Program-made: the position numbers and the translations under genes
Source of the DNA: Cellulomonas sp. IC4_254
Lineage (GTDB): Bacteria > Actinomycetota > Actinomycetes > Actinomycetales > Cellulomonadaceae
DNA length: 42,930 bases
Reading direction: 5' to 3'
Assembly: GCF_011603975.1 (NCBI RefSeq)
Contig: NZ_JAANNB010000009.1
Location: forward strand, 1-42,930
The notes under the pieces: generated by a model
Told to the model about the DNA's origin: nothing
The model's input: the letters and a program-made list of their open reading frames with translations, nothing else
Databases searched by the model: none
Shown here: piece by piece, positions 9,723 through 17,904 of the stretch
Position numbering within the stretch: the stretch's first letter is position 1
Layout of the letters: every line of letters begins with the position of its first letter

Positions 9723-9738
9723 TGTGACGAGGGTCACA
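9723..9738. promoter_or_regulatory. CRP/GlxR-type operator upstream of gltA
   Basis: TGTGACGAGGGTCACA is a perfect match to the CRP-family consensus TGTGA-N6-TCACA and an almost perfect palindrome. Its centre is about 65 bases upstream of the predicted gltA transcription start. GlxR is known to bind the gltA promoter in Corynebacterium glutamicum. It also lies 45 bases beyond the dapC stop, which makes gltA the likely target. Confidence 0.75.
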
Positions 9739-9783
9739 CGCTCGCTCGCAGGTCGCGCGCCCCGCGGCGAGCGACCGGGCGGG

Positions 9784-10941
9784 TCAGCGCGCGCCGACCG
9801 CCGCCAGCCGCGCAGCCGCCGCCGCGATCCGCTCGTCGGTCCCGGTGAGCGCGATCCGCACGTGCCTCGGCGCGCCGTAGAACGACCCGGGCGCGACGAG
9901 GACGCCGCGCTCGGCCAGGCGGCCCACGGTGGCCCAGCAGTCGTCGTCGCCCTCGGCCGGCCGCGCCCACAGGTACAGCCCGGCCGCCGACCGGTCGACG
10001 ACCAGCCCGGCGCCCGCGAGGGCCGCCAGCAGGGCGGTCCGCCGCGCGCGGTACCGCTCGCGCTGCTCGGCCACGTGCGCGTCGTCGCCCAGCGCGGCCG
10101 TCATCGCGGCCTGCACCGGTGCCGGCACGATCATGCCGACGTGCTTGCGGGTCGCGAGCAGGTCGGCCACCAGCGCCGGGTCGCCCGCCGCGAAGGCCGC
10201 GCGGTAGCCCGCGAGGTTGGACTGCTTGGACAGCGAGTACAGCGCGAGCAGGCCGGTCACGTCGCCGCCGGTCACCCGCGGGTCCAGCACGCTCGGCACG
10301 CCGTCGGACGCCCAGGGCTCGTCCCACGCCAGCTCGGCGTAGCACTCGTCCGACGCCACCACGACGGGCCGGCCGGTGCGCGCCGCGGCGGCGCGGGCGG
10401 CGTCGACCACGGCGCGCAGCTCGTCGACGCCGAGCACCCGGCCGTCCGGGTTGCCCGGGCAGTTCAGCCACACCAGCCGCACGCGGTCGCCGTCTGGGCC
10501 GGCGAGCAGCGCGGCCGGGTCGTCGGTCGCGACCGGCTCCGCGCCGGCCAGCCGCGCACCGACGTCGTACGTCGGGTAGGCGGCGGCCGGGTGCGCGACC
10601 AGGTCCCCCGCGCCCAGGCGCAGCAGCGCGGGCAGCAGGGCGACGAGCTCCTTCGAGCCGACGGTCGGCAGCACGCCCGCCGGGTCCAGGCCGGGGACGC
10701 CGCGGCGCCGGGCGTACCAGGCGACGACGGCCTCGCGCAGCGCGGGCGTGCCCCAGGTCTGCGGGTAGCCGGGCGCGTCGGCGGCGTCCGCCAGCGCGCG
10801 CCGGACCACCTCGGGCGTCGGGTCCACGGGCGTGCCCACGGACAGGTCGACGATGCCGTCCGGGTGCGCGCGCGCCCGGTCCCCGTACGCCGTCAGGGTG
10901 TCCCAGGGGAAGTCCGGCAGCGCGCCGGTGTGCAGACCCAC
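9784..10941 (-). CDS. dapC: Succinyldiaminopimelate transaminase (DapC type)
   Basis: 385 residues, class I/II aminotransferase. The PLP lysine is K239 in SLSKQSNLAGYR; the cofactor-binding N160 (LNCPGNPDG) and D198 (SDEC) are present. It converts N-succinyl-2-amino-6-ketopimelate to N-succinyl-LL-DAP with glutamate as amino donor. The specific DapC assignment rests on its position four bases after fdxA, the conserved fdxA-dapC order of actinobacteria, and the presence of dapD and dapE nearby. The GTG start is chosen for that spacing. Other class I aminotransferase specificities cannot be fully excluded. Confidence 0.9.
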   Translation of the reverse strand: MGLHTGALPDFPWDTLTAYGDRARAHPDGIVDLSVGTPVDPTPEVVRRALADAADAPGYPQTWGTPALREAVVAWYARRRGVPGLDPAGVLPTVGSKELVALLPALLRLGAGDLVAHPAAAYPTYDVGARLAGAEPVATDDPAALLAGPDGDRVRLVWLNCPGNPDGRVLGVDELRAVVDAARAAAARTGRPVVVASDECYAELAWDEPWASDGVPSVLDPRVTGGDVTGLLALYSLSKQSNLAGYRAAFAAGDPALVADLLATRKHVGMIVPAPVQAAMTAALGDDAHVAEQRERYRARRTALLAALAGAGLVVDRSAAGLYLWARPAEGDDDCWATVGRLAERGVLVAPGSFYGAPRHVRIALTGTDERIAAAAARLAAVGAR

Positions 10942-10945
10942 GCGC

Positions 10946-11272
10946 CTACTCGCCGCGCACCTGGAGCGGCAGCGTGGCGATGACGGGGTGGTCCTTCTCG
11001 ATCACGCCCATCTTGGCCGCGCCGCCCGGCGAGCCCAGGTCGTCGAAGAACTCGACGTTCGCCTTGTAGTACTCGCTCCACTGCTCGGGGACGTCGTCCT
11101 CGTAGTAGATGGCCTCGACCGGGCACACCGGCTCGCAGGCGCCGCAGTCCACGCACTCGTCGGGGTGGATGTACAGCGACCGCTTGCCCTCGTAGATGCA
11201 GTCGACCGGGCACTCCTCGATGCACGCCTTGTCCTTGACGTCCACGCAGGGCTGGGCGATCACATACGTCAC
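10946..11272 (-). CDS. fdxA: Seven-iron ferredoxin FdxA
   Basis: 108 residues from a GTG start preceded by GGAGG with five bases of spacing; the upstream GTG at 11284 would add four residues and overlap the Shine-Dalgarno. MTYVIAQPC is the usual family N-terminus. Cysteines at 9, 17, 21, 25, 40, 43, 46 and 50 reproduce the Azotobacter FdI pattern: a [3Fe-4S] cluster (C9, C17, C50) and a [4Fe-4S] cluster (C21, C40, C43, C46). It is a soluble electron carrier. It heads an operon with dapC and is divergent from the SH3-like gene. Confidence 0.95.
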   Translation of the reverse strand: MTYVIAQPCVDVKDKACIEECPVDCIYEGKRSLYIHPDECVDCGACEPVCPVEAIYYEDDVPEQWSEYYKANVEFFDDLGSPGGAAKMGVIEKDHPVIATLPLQVRGE

Positions 11273-11339
11273 GGTGTCCTCCACGCGCCCCGGCCTCGTC
11301 GGTCGGGCGCGGTCCGGGTCGGCTCGGGCTGGCTGCTCC

Positions 11340-11346
11340 TAGTATC
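11340..11346. promoter_or_regulatory. Overlapping divergent -10 elements (fdxA and SH3-like gene)
   Basis: TAGTAT reads on the plus strand (11340-11345) and GATACT on the minus strand (11341-11346), so the same bases serve as -10 for both directions. Leaders of about 45-60 bases result on each side. Confidence 0.5.
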
Positions 11347-11398
11347 GCTCACCTGCGCACGACCGGCGCAGCAGGGGACGACGAGACGGGGACCACAC

Positions 11399-11692
11399 GT
11401 GAGCAGCGACGACGCGGGCCCCGCCGACGCCCGCGGGCAGGGCGGTCCCGGGGACGGCCCGGCGCACGCCCCGTGGCGCGCGTGGCGGGTCGGTCAGCGC
11501 GTCGTCGTCCGCCGCCGCCAGCCGCCGGGCGAGCCGCAGCCGTACACCGACGTCCTGGGCGACCTCGTCGCGGTGGACGACGACGGCGTCACCGTGCGCA
11601 CCCGACGAGCGGGCGACGTGCGCGTGCCCGGCGCGGAGATCGCGCTGGGCAAGGTCGTGCCGCCCGCCCCGCAGCGGCGCCCGCGGCGCTGA
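11399..11692 (+). CDS. Small SH3-like beta-barrel protein, function unknown
   Basis: 97 residues. After a charged Gly/Ala-rich start of about 25 residues comes a compact domain: WRVGQRVVVRRR, then DVLGDLVAVDDDGVTVRT and IALGKVVPP. I read this as the SH3-like domain found at the N-terminus of some actinobacterial GNAT acetyltransferases (Rv0428c type), here without the acetyltransferase part. The GTG start follows the divergent -10 by about 50 bases; no strong Shine-Dalgarno is seen. It ends nine bases from the convergent VanW-family gene. The function is unknown, and the assignment is by pattern only. Confidence 0.65.
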   Translation: MSSDDAGPADARGQGGPGDGPAHAPWRAWRVGQRVVVRRRQPPGEPQPYTDVLGDLVAVDDDGVTVRTRRAGDVRVPGAEIALGKVVPPAPQRRPRR

Positions 11693-11701
11693 CCGCCCGG
11701 C

Positions 11702-13492
11702 TCAGCCCGCCGGGGCCGCCGTCGCCGGGTCCGCCCCGCAGACCACCTTGTTCTGCGCCTTGTAGGTCCAGGTCGACGGCTCGACGGCGACGACCTCGCC
11801 GTTGAGCTTGATGGTCCGGGTGTTCGTGATCCGGAAGCCCGGGTTGCCCGCGGACTGCGGCGAGCACGTCGCGGACTGCGAGTACACCGTGGTCGGCTGC
11901 ACGACGTTGGTCTTCGGGCCGGCCTCGGTGGTCACCTCGAAGTACGGGGTGCTCCAGATCCGGACCCAGGTCTTGCCGTCGGCGACGTACGCCTGGACCA
12001 GCGCGCCGTAGGGGGTGGTGTTCTTCCACCGCATGTCGAGCGTGCCGGTGAACAGCGTCGCCTCGCGGCCGGCCGGGTACCGGGTGAACCACTCGGAGTG
12101 CGGCTTGTGCTCCACGTCCTCCATGCCGGCGAAGTACGCGGCGTTGTACGTGGTGGTCGACAGCTGGGACAGCCCGCCGCCCCAGGCGTCCGTGTGCTCG
12201 CCGCTGACGATCGCGCCGGCGGTGGTGAAGCCGTGCGCGGCGTCGATCGGGCCGAGCGCGTCGGTCAGGCTGAAGGTCTCCCCCGGCCGGACCAGCGTGC
12301 CGGAGATGGCGGCGGCGCCCGCGGCGATGTTCTGCGTGCGGCGCGGCTCGGAGGTCAGCGGGGTGGAGAACTCCGAGACGACCGTGGTCACGCCGAGCGC
12401 CTGCAGCGCCTCGGTGGTCTGCGCGGGGTCGGACTCGACCAGCTCGACCGCGGCGTCCCGCTGGTCCGCCTGGGTCGCGTCCGCGACCGCCGTGGCGAGC
12501 GTCGCCGGGTCCAGCGTGGTGCCGGGCGTCCCGGGGACGATCACCGGGGAGCCGTCCTGGAACTCGAACCGCGCGTCCGAGGCGGTGGTGAGCAGGTTCG
12601 TGGACCGCGCGAGCACGGCCTCGACCAGCGCGGCGCCGTCCATCTGCAGCACCAGCTCGTCGTCCTGCGGCACCATCGACGCCGCCGCGGCGAGCACGTC
12701 CACGGGCAGCTCGACCGTCTGGCCGGCGACCTGGACGGCGACCGGGGCGGCCACCACGCGCGACGCGACGTCCTGCAGCGCGGCGTCGGTGGCCTCCTGG
12801 GTGATCGCCGGCGCGACCACCTCGGTGGCGAGCTCGAGCGGGCGCGCCGCGGTCAGCCAGGTGTCGACCAGCGTCGCCCGCGCCGCGTCGTCGTCCAGCG
12901 CCCAGCCGTCCTCGGCGGCGACCGCGTGCGCCTCGCCGTCCGCGAACGCGATCGAGCCGTCGACCGGCGCCAGGGTCAGCGACCCGGACAGCTGCTCGAC
13001 GGCGGCGTCCAGCGCCGGCTCGTCGACGACCGTGACCGGGTCCTCCGCGCCGCCGCCCACGAGGTGCCGCCACAGCCGCTGCGGGCGCAGGTCCGCGCCG
13101 GTGAGCCGGTCGACGGTGGCGGACGCGTCGAACGTGAGGCCCGCGGTGGCCGGGTCGACCGTGCCGGACATGTCCTGCGCGCTGACCGGCACGGGCTCGG
13201 TCGCGAGGTCGCCGAGCCCGTCGGTCAGGGCCTGCTCGGCGCGGGCGGCGGTCATGCCGCCGATCTCGACGCCGGCGACGGTCGTGCCGCGCGGGACCCG
13301 GTCGGCCAGGGCGAAGGCCGCGCCGACGTAGGCGCCCGCGAGGACCACGACGACCCCGCCGACGATCAGCGTCGTGCGCAGCCAGCGGCGCCGCGGGCGG
13401 TCGGGCTCGAACTCGTCCAGCGGGGACCACGACTCCGCGGGCCCCTCGCCGTCCACGACGGGCTCGGTGCCCTCCGCGCTGCCCTTCGCCAT
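11702..13492 (-). CDS. VanW-family membrane protein with peptidoglycan-binding-like domains
   Basis: 596 residues. An acidic cytoplasmic start (1-35) and one membrane segment (about 39-62) are followed by a large extracytoplasmic part. Two repeats of the YoaR/PG_binding_4-like type (about 90-330) precede the VanW core, which includes TQNIAAGAAAISGTLVRPGE, TFSLTDALGP and GGGLSQLSTTTYNAAY. VanW proteins occur beside vancomycin-resistance genes but their activity is unknown; no van genes are seen here. Two late cysteines may form a disulfide. A GAGGGG Shine-Dalgarno precedes the ATG, and TAGAAT at 13547-13552 is a good -10. It probably acts at the cell envelope. Confidence 0.85.
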   Translation of the reverse strand: MAKGSAEGTEPVVDGEGPAESWSPLDEFEPDRPRRRWLRTTLIVGGVVVVLAGAYVGAAFALADRVPRGTTVAGVEIGGMTAARAEQALTDGLGDLATEPVPVSAQDMSGTVDPATAGLTFDASATVDRLTGADLRPQRLWRHLVGGGAEDPVTVVDEPALDAAVEQLSGSLTLAPVDGSIAFADGEAHAVAAEDGWALDDDAARATLVDTWLTAARPLELATEVVAPAITQEATDAALQDVASRVVAAPVAVQVAGQTVELPVDVLAAAASMVPQDDELVLQMDGAALVEAVLARSTNLLTTASDARFEFQDGSPVIVPGTPGTTLDPATLATAVADATQADQRDAAVELVESDPAQTTEALQALGVTTVVSEFSTPLTSEPRRTQNIAAGAAAISGTLVRPGETFSLTDALGPIDAAHGFTTAGAIVSGEHTDAWGGGLSQLSTTTYNAAYFAGMEDVEHKPHSEWFTRYPAGREATLFTGTLDMRWKNTTPYGALVQAYVADGKTWVRIWSTPYFEVTTEAGPKTNVVQPTTVYSQSATCSPQSAGNPGFRITNTRTIKLNGEVVAVEPSTWTYKAQNKVVCGADPATAAPAG

Positions 13493-13546
13493 CCAGGTTC
13501 CCCCTCGCGAGTGCGCGGCGCCGGGATCAGGGCGCCGCGACCGCCG

Positions 13547-13552
13547 ATTCTA
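13547..13552 (-). promoter_or_regulatory. -10 hexamer TAGAAT for the VanW-family gene
   Basis: TAGAAT on the minus strand lies 54 bases upstream of the ATG; the transcript would carry a leader of about 45 bases with a GAGGGG Shine-Dalgarno. No -35 is evident. Confidence 0.5.
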
Positions 13553-13652
13553 CGGCCGCCACCCGCCGGCGACCCGCGCCGGTGCCCCGGTTTGGGCCGG
13601 TTCGCAGGTCACGACTTCGCAACGACGTCGGCGCCGGTGCCGACCCCGCCGA

Positions 13653-13743
13653 GCGCGGGCCTGGGTCGGGTCTCGGCGCGGGCCGGGGTGCGGGTCTGGG
13701 CGCGGGCTCGGGTCGGGTCCCGGCGCGGGCCGGGGTGCGGGTC
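13653..13743. repeat. 47-bp-period imperfect tandem repeat
   Basis: Two 44-base copies (13653-13696 and 13700-13743) differ at three positions. Each contains shorter GCGGGTC/CGGGTCGGG elements. The second copy runs into the stop codon of the flavin reductase gene. The remainder of the 249-base gap holds the VanW promoter and no gene. Confidence 0.85.
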
Positions 13744-14278
13744 AGCGCAGCCCGCGCACCCGTCGGCGCAGGTGGACGAGGGAGCCCGCCGCCGGGTCGC
13801 CCTCGCGCGACTCCAGGACGTCCGCCAGCACGACGTCGTGGTCCCCGGCGGGCACGATCCGGGAGGTCCGGCACTCGAACCACGCGGCCGCGTCGGACAC
13901 CCAGGCGGCACCCGACCGCGGCGCCGCCACGTGCGGCACCCGGTCCAGCTGCCCGACGGCGGGTCGTCCGGGCGAGGCGAGCCAGTCCGCGACCGGGGCC
14001 TGGTCGTCCGCGAGCACGCTGACCGCCCAGGTGTCGACGTCGTCGAGGGCGTCCCGCAGCCGCGCGTCCTGGTGCACGCAGAGCAGCAGCATCGGCGGGT
14101 CCAGCGACACGGAGGTCAGCGCCGAGGCGGTCATCGCGTGGTCGGTGCCCTTCCAGCGCACGGACACCACGACCACGCCCGCCGGCAGCCGACCCATCGC
14201 GGCCCGGAACGCGTCCGTGGCCGCGGCGGACCCGGGCGGCGCGGACCCGTCCCCGTAGAGCGGGTCGACCTCGGTCAC
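13742..14278 (-). CDS. Flavin reductase-like FMN-binding split-barrel protein
   Basis: 178 residues. FRAAMGRLPAGVVVVSV, DHAMTASALTSVSLDPPMLL and LCVHQ match the HpaC-like flavin reductase family, where the T-A-S/T-S segment binds the FMN phosphate and ring. The late segment GDHDVVLADVLE is also characteristic. It probably reduces free FMN or FAD with NAD(P)H, but no partner monooxygenase is seen nearby. The GTG start overlaps the upstream membrane-protein stop (GTGA). The extreme C-terminus is Arg-rich, and its stop codon lies in the 47-base tandem repeat. Confidence 0.85.
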   Translation of the reverse strand: MTEVDPLYGDGSAPPGSAAATDAFRAAMGRLPAGVVVVSVRWKGTDHAMTASALTSVSLDPPMLLLCVHQDARLRDALDDVDTWAVSVLADDQAPVADWLASPGRPAVGQLDRVPHVAAPRSGAAWVSDAAAWFECRTSRIVPAGDHDVVLADVLESREGDPAAGSLVHLRRRVRGLR

Positions 14279-14664
14279 GACGCGCTCGGGCGGCGCCCGC
14301 GCAGCGGCACGTCGGCGAACCAGCGGCGCGGGGCCAGCGCCACGGCGAGCGCGACCGCCAGCGCGCCGAGCGCCCAGGTCCAGCCGAGGACCGCGTCGCC
14401 GCCCGGCACCAGCACGTCCCCGCCCGGGCCGAACCCGGACAGCACCTGCACGCTGCCGAACAGCCCCACCAGCAGCCCCACCGACGCGACCCAGCCGCCC
14501 CACGCCCGCGCGGTCACCGAGGCGGCGAGCACGAGCAGCAGGCAGACGACGAGCCCCCAGGGCCGGACGGACCGGTGCATCACGGTGCCGACGGCGCCGA
14601 CGAGGACGCCGAGCAGCAGGGCGCCGAGGGCGCGGAGGACCATCCGGGTCGTCAGGGGCTGCAC
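14275..14664 (-). CDS. Small four-helix integral membrane protein (DUF6113-like position)
   Basis: 129 residues from a GTG start, with four hydrophobic segments and the short polar end RGRRPSAS. The start is chosen because TAGCCT lies seven bases before it, the leaderless pattern used by many genes here; an internal ATG at 14643 would shorten it by seven residues. No catalytic motif is visible. It lies downstream of mshB, where actinobacteria often carry a small membrane protein annotated DUF6113; that match is from context and is tentative. Its stop overlaps the flavin reductase start. Confidence 0.75.
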   Translation of the reverse strand: MQPLTTRMVLRALGALLLGVLVGAVGTVMHRSVRPWGLVVCLLLVLAASVTARAWGGWVASVGLLVGLFGSVQVLSGFGPGGDVLVPGGDAVLGWTWALGALAVALAVALAPRRWFADVPLRGRRPSAS

Positions 14665-14671
14665 GCGCGCC

Positions 14672-14677
14672 AGGCTA
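14672..14677 (-). promoter_or_regulatory. -10 hexamer TAGCCT, leaderless start
   Basis: TAGCCT on the minus strand with seven bases to the GTG start of the small membrane protein. Confidence 0.5.
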
Positions 14678-14681
14678 CCCC

Positions 14682-14756
14682 GCCGAGCTCGGCAGTCCGC
14701 GCGCGAGGTCGGCACCTCCAGCTGCCGACCTCGGCACCGGGCTGCCGAACTCGGGC
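14682..14756. repeat. Nested intergenic palindromes with the GCCGAACTCGG motif
   Basis: GCCGAGCTCGGC (14682-14693) is a perfect palindrome. An 11-base hairpin CGAGGTCGGCA / TGCCGACCTCG (14704-14714 and 14723-14733) follows, then CTGCCGAACTCGG at about 14742-14754, which is the inverse of the first element with one difference. The motif recurs upstream of xseA. It lies between mshB and the small membrane protein and may also end mshB transcription. Confidence 0.7.
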
Positions 14757-14764
14757 GGCCGGGC

Positions 14765-15817
14765 TCAGAGCGGGAGCGGGGCGGCCGGGGCGCGGCCCGG
14801 GGCCCAGGTGTACGACTCCGTCGGGAGCACCGGGGCCAGGACGAGGTTGGACAGGGCGTAGCAGGCCACCGCGTCCGGGTGGTCGAGCGGCGTCACGGCC
14901 TGCACCTGGGTGGCGTGCGCGCGCAGCGCGGCCAGCACGCGGTCCCGGACGGGCAGCACGTCGACGACCAGGTCCGCGGGCGCGTCGGTCGCGACGGACG
15001 GCAGCGGCCCTGTCGGGTCGGGCAGCGTGAGCGGGGCCTCGCGGGTCGCGCGGCGGTCGTCGGCGGCGGCGGCCAGCACGGCGCGGGACACGGGGTCGGT
15101 CGCGAGGGCGGCGTACCCCGCGCGGAGGGCGGCGGCGGGCGCGACGGCCCACGCGACGGCCGGCGCCCAGCGGTCCTCGCCGGCTCCCGAGTCCGGACCC
15201 GCGCCCGCGGCCAGCTCGACCGCCCGCATCGTGATCGCGTGCGCCCGCACGTGGTCCGGGTGCCCGTAGCCCCCGCCCGGCTCGTAGGTCACGACCACGT
15301 CCGGCCGCCGTGCGCGCAGCAGCAGGGCCAGCCGCCCCGCGGCCTCGTCCAGCGGCACCGCCACGAGCGCCCCCGCGGGGACGTCCGCCGCGGCCCCGGC
15401 CCGCCCGGTCCCGACCCAGGCCATCCCCGAGTCCTCGTACCGGGTCCCGTGCGCCGACCGGGCAGCAGACGTCCCCTCGACCCGCCCGGAGGGGACATCT
15501 GCTGCCCGCTCGGCGAGGTCTACGGGGAGCGGGAGGGTGTCCAGGAACAGCTGGGTCGCGCCCAGGGCGGCGGCCGCGGCCGCGATCTCGGACTCCCGGT
15601 GCCCGGCCAGCGCGGGACCGTCGCCCTCCAGGGCGGCCAGCGCGGCGCCGATGACCTCGCCGCGCTCGCCGCGGGTGCAGGTCACGACCGTCGCGGGCAG
15701 CCCGGCCGCGGCCCAGGTGGCCAGGAGCGCGCCGGTGGACAGCGTCTCGTCGTCCGGGTGCGCATGCACCGCGAGCACGCCACCCGTGCGGGTCGGCGTG
15801 CTCGCGGTCGTGCTCAT
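14765..15817 (-). CDS. mshB: N-acetyl-1-D-myo-inosityl-2-amino-2-deoxy-alpha-D-glucopyranoside deacetylase
   Basis: 350 residues, PIG-L/LmbE fold. The zinc motifs HPDDE (20-24) and GHPDH (185-189) are intact. MshB removes the acetyl group from GlcNAc-Ins, the second pathway step to mycothiol, the main low-molecular-weight thiol of actinobacteria. LVLAPVLPTESYTWAP near the C-terminus also fits. Residues about 104-120 are encoded by a 20-base inverted repeat and look like an addition compared with the usual MshB layout before the RYEDSGM segment. It starts 10 bases after the typA stop, so the two may be co-transcribed. The other msh genes are not in the window. Confidence 0.92.
   Translation of the reverse strand: MSTTASTPTRTGGVLAVHAHPDDETLSTGALLATWAAAGLPATVVTCTRGERGEVIGAALAALEGDGPALAGHRESEIAAAAAALGATQLFLDTLPLPVDLAERAADVPSGRVEGTSAARSAHGTRYEDSGMAWVGTGRAGAAADVPAGALVAVPLDEAAGRLALLLRARRPDVVVTYEPGGGYGHPDHVRAHAITMRAVELAAGAGPDSGAGEDRWAPAVAWAVAPAAALRAGYAALATDPVSRAVLAAAADDRRATREAPLTLPDPTGPLPSVATDAPADLVVDVLPVRDRVLAALRAHATQVQAVTPLDHPDAVACYALSNLVLAPVLPTESYTWAPGRAPAAPLPL
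15459..15508. repeat. 20-bp inverted repeat inside mshB
   Basis: Arms at 15459-15478 and 15489-15508 match at 19 of 20 positions around a 10-base loop; the core word is GGGCAGCAGAYGTCCCCTC. It is fully within coding sequence and keeps the frame. It could form a very stable hairpin in either strand. Confidence 0.9.
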
Positions 15818-15827
15818 GCGCGGGGCG

Positions 15828-17765
<1,938 letters not shown>

Positions 17766-17829
17766 GTCAGGACTCGTTTCCGCGAGGAAGTGGGGAGATG
17801 AGGGGCGCGACGACGTCGAGCGCCGATCA

Positions 17830-17835
17830 AGTGTA
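17830..17835 (-). promoter_or_regulatory. -10 hexamer TACACT for typA
   Basis: TACACT (context TACACTTG) on the minus strand lies 64 bases upstream of the typA ATG, directly after the terminator hairpin of the oppDF transcript. The same TACACTTG word occurs upstream of oppB. Confidence 0.45.
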
Positions 17836-17841
17836 CGCGCA

Positions 17842-17882
17842 CGCGCGCCCCGGCACGAGGAGGGGTCGTGCCGGGGCGCGCG
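17842..17882 (-). terminator. Strong hairpin terminator after oppDF
   Basis: Perfect 17-base arms (17842-17858 and 17866-17882) enclose a seven-base loop, 22 bases downstream of the oppDF stop. No U-tract follows. It separates the opp genes from typA. Confidence 0.7.
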
Positions 17883-17904
17883 CGGTGGTGCTGAGCGGGG
17901 CGGG

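Noticed and set aside
11273-11284. GTG at 11284 as the fdxA start
   Set aside because: The GTG at 11272 has a well-placed GGAGG and gives the conserved MTYVIAQPC N-terminus.
13527-13883. Small minus-strand frame in the VanW/flavin reductase gap
   Set aside because: It is formed mainly by the tandem repeat and has no ribosome site or recognisable domain.
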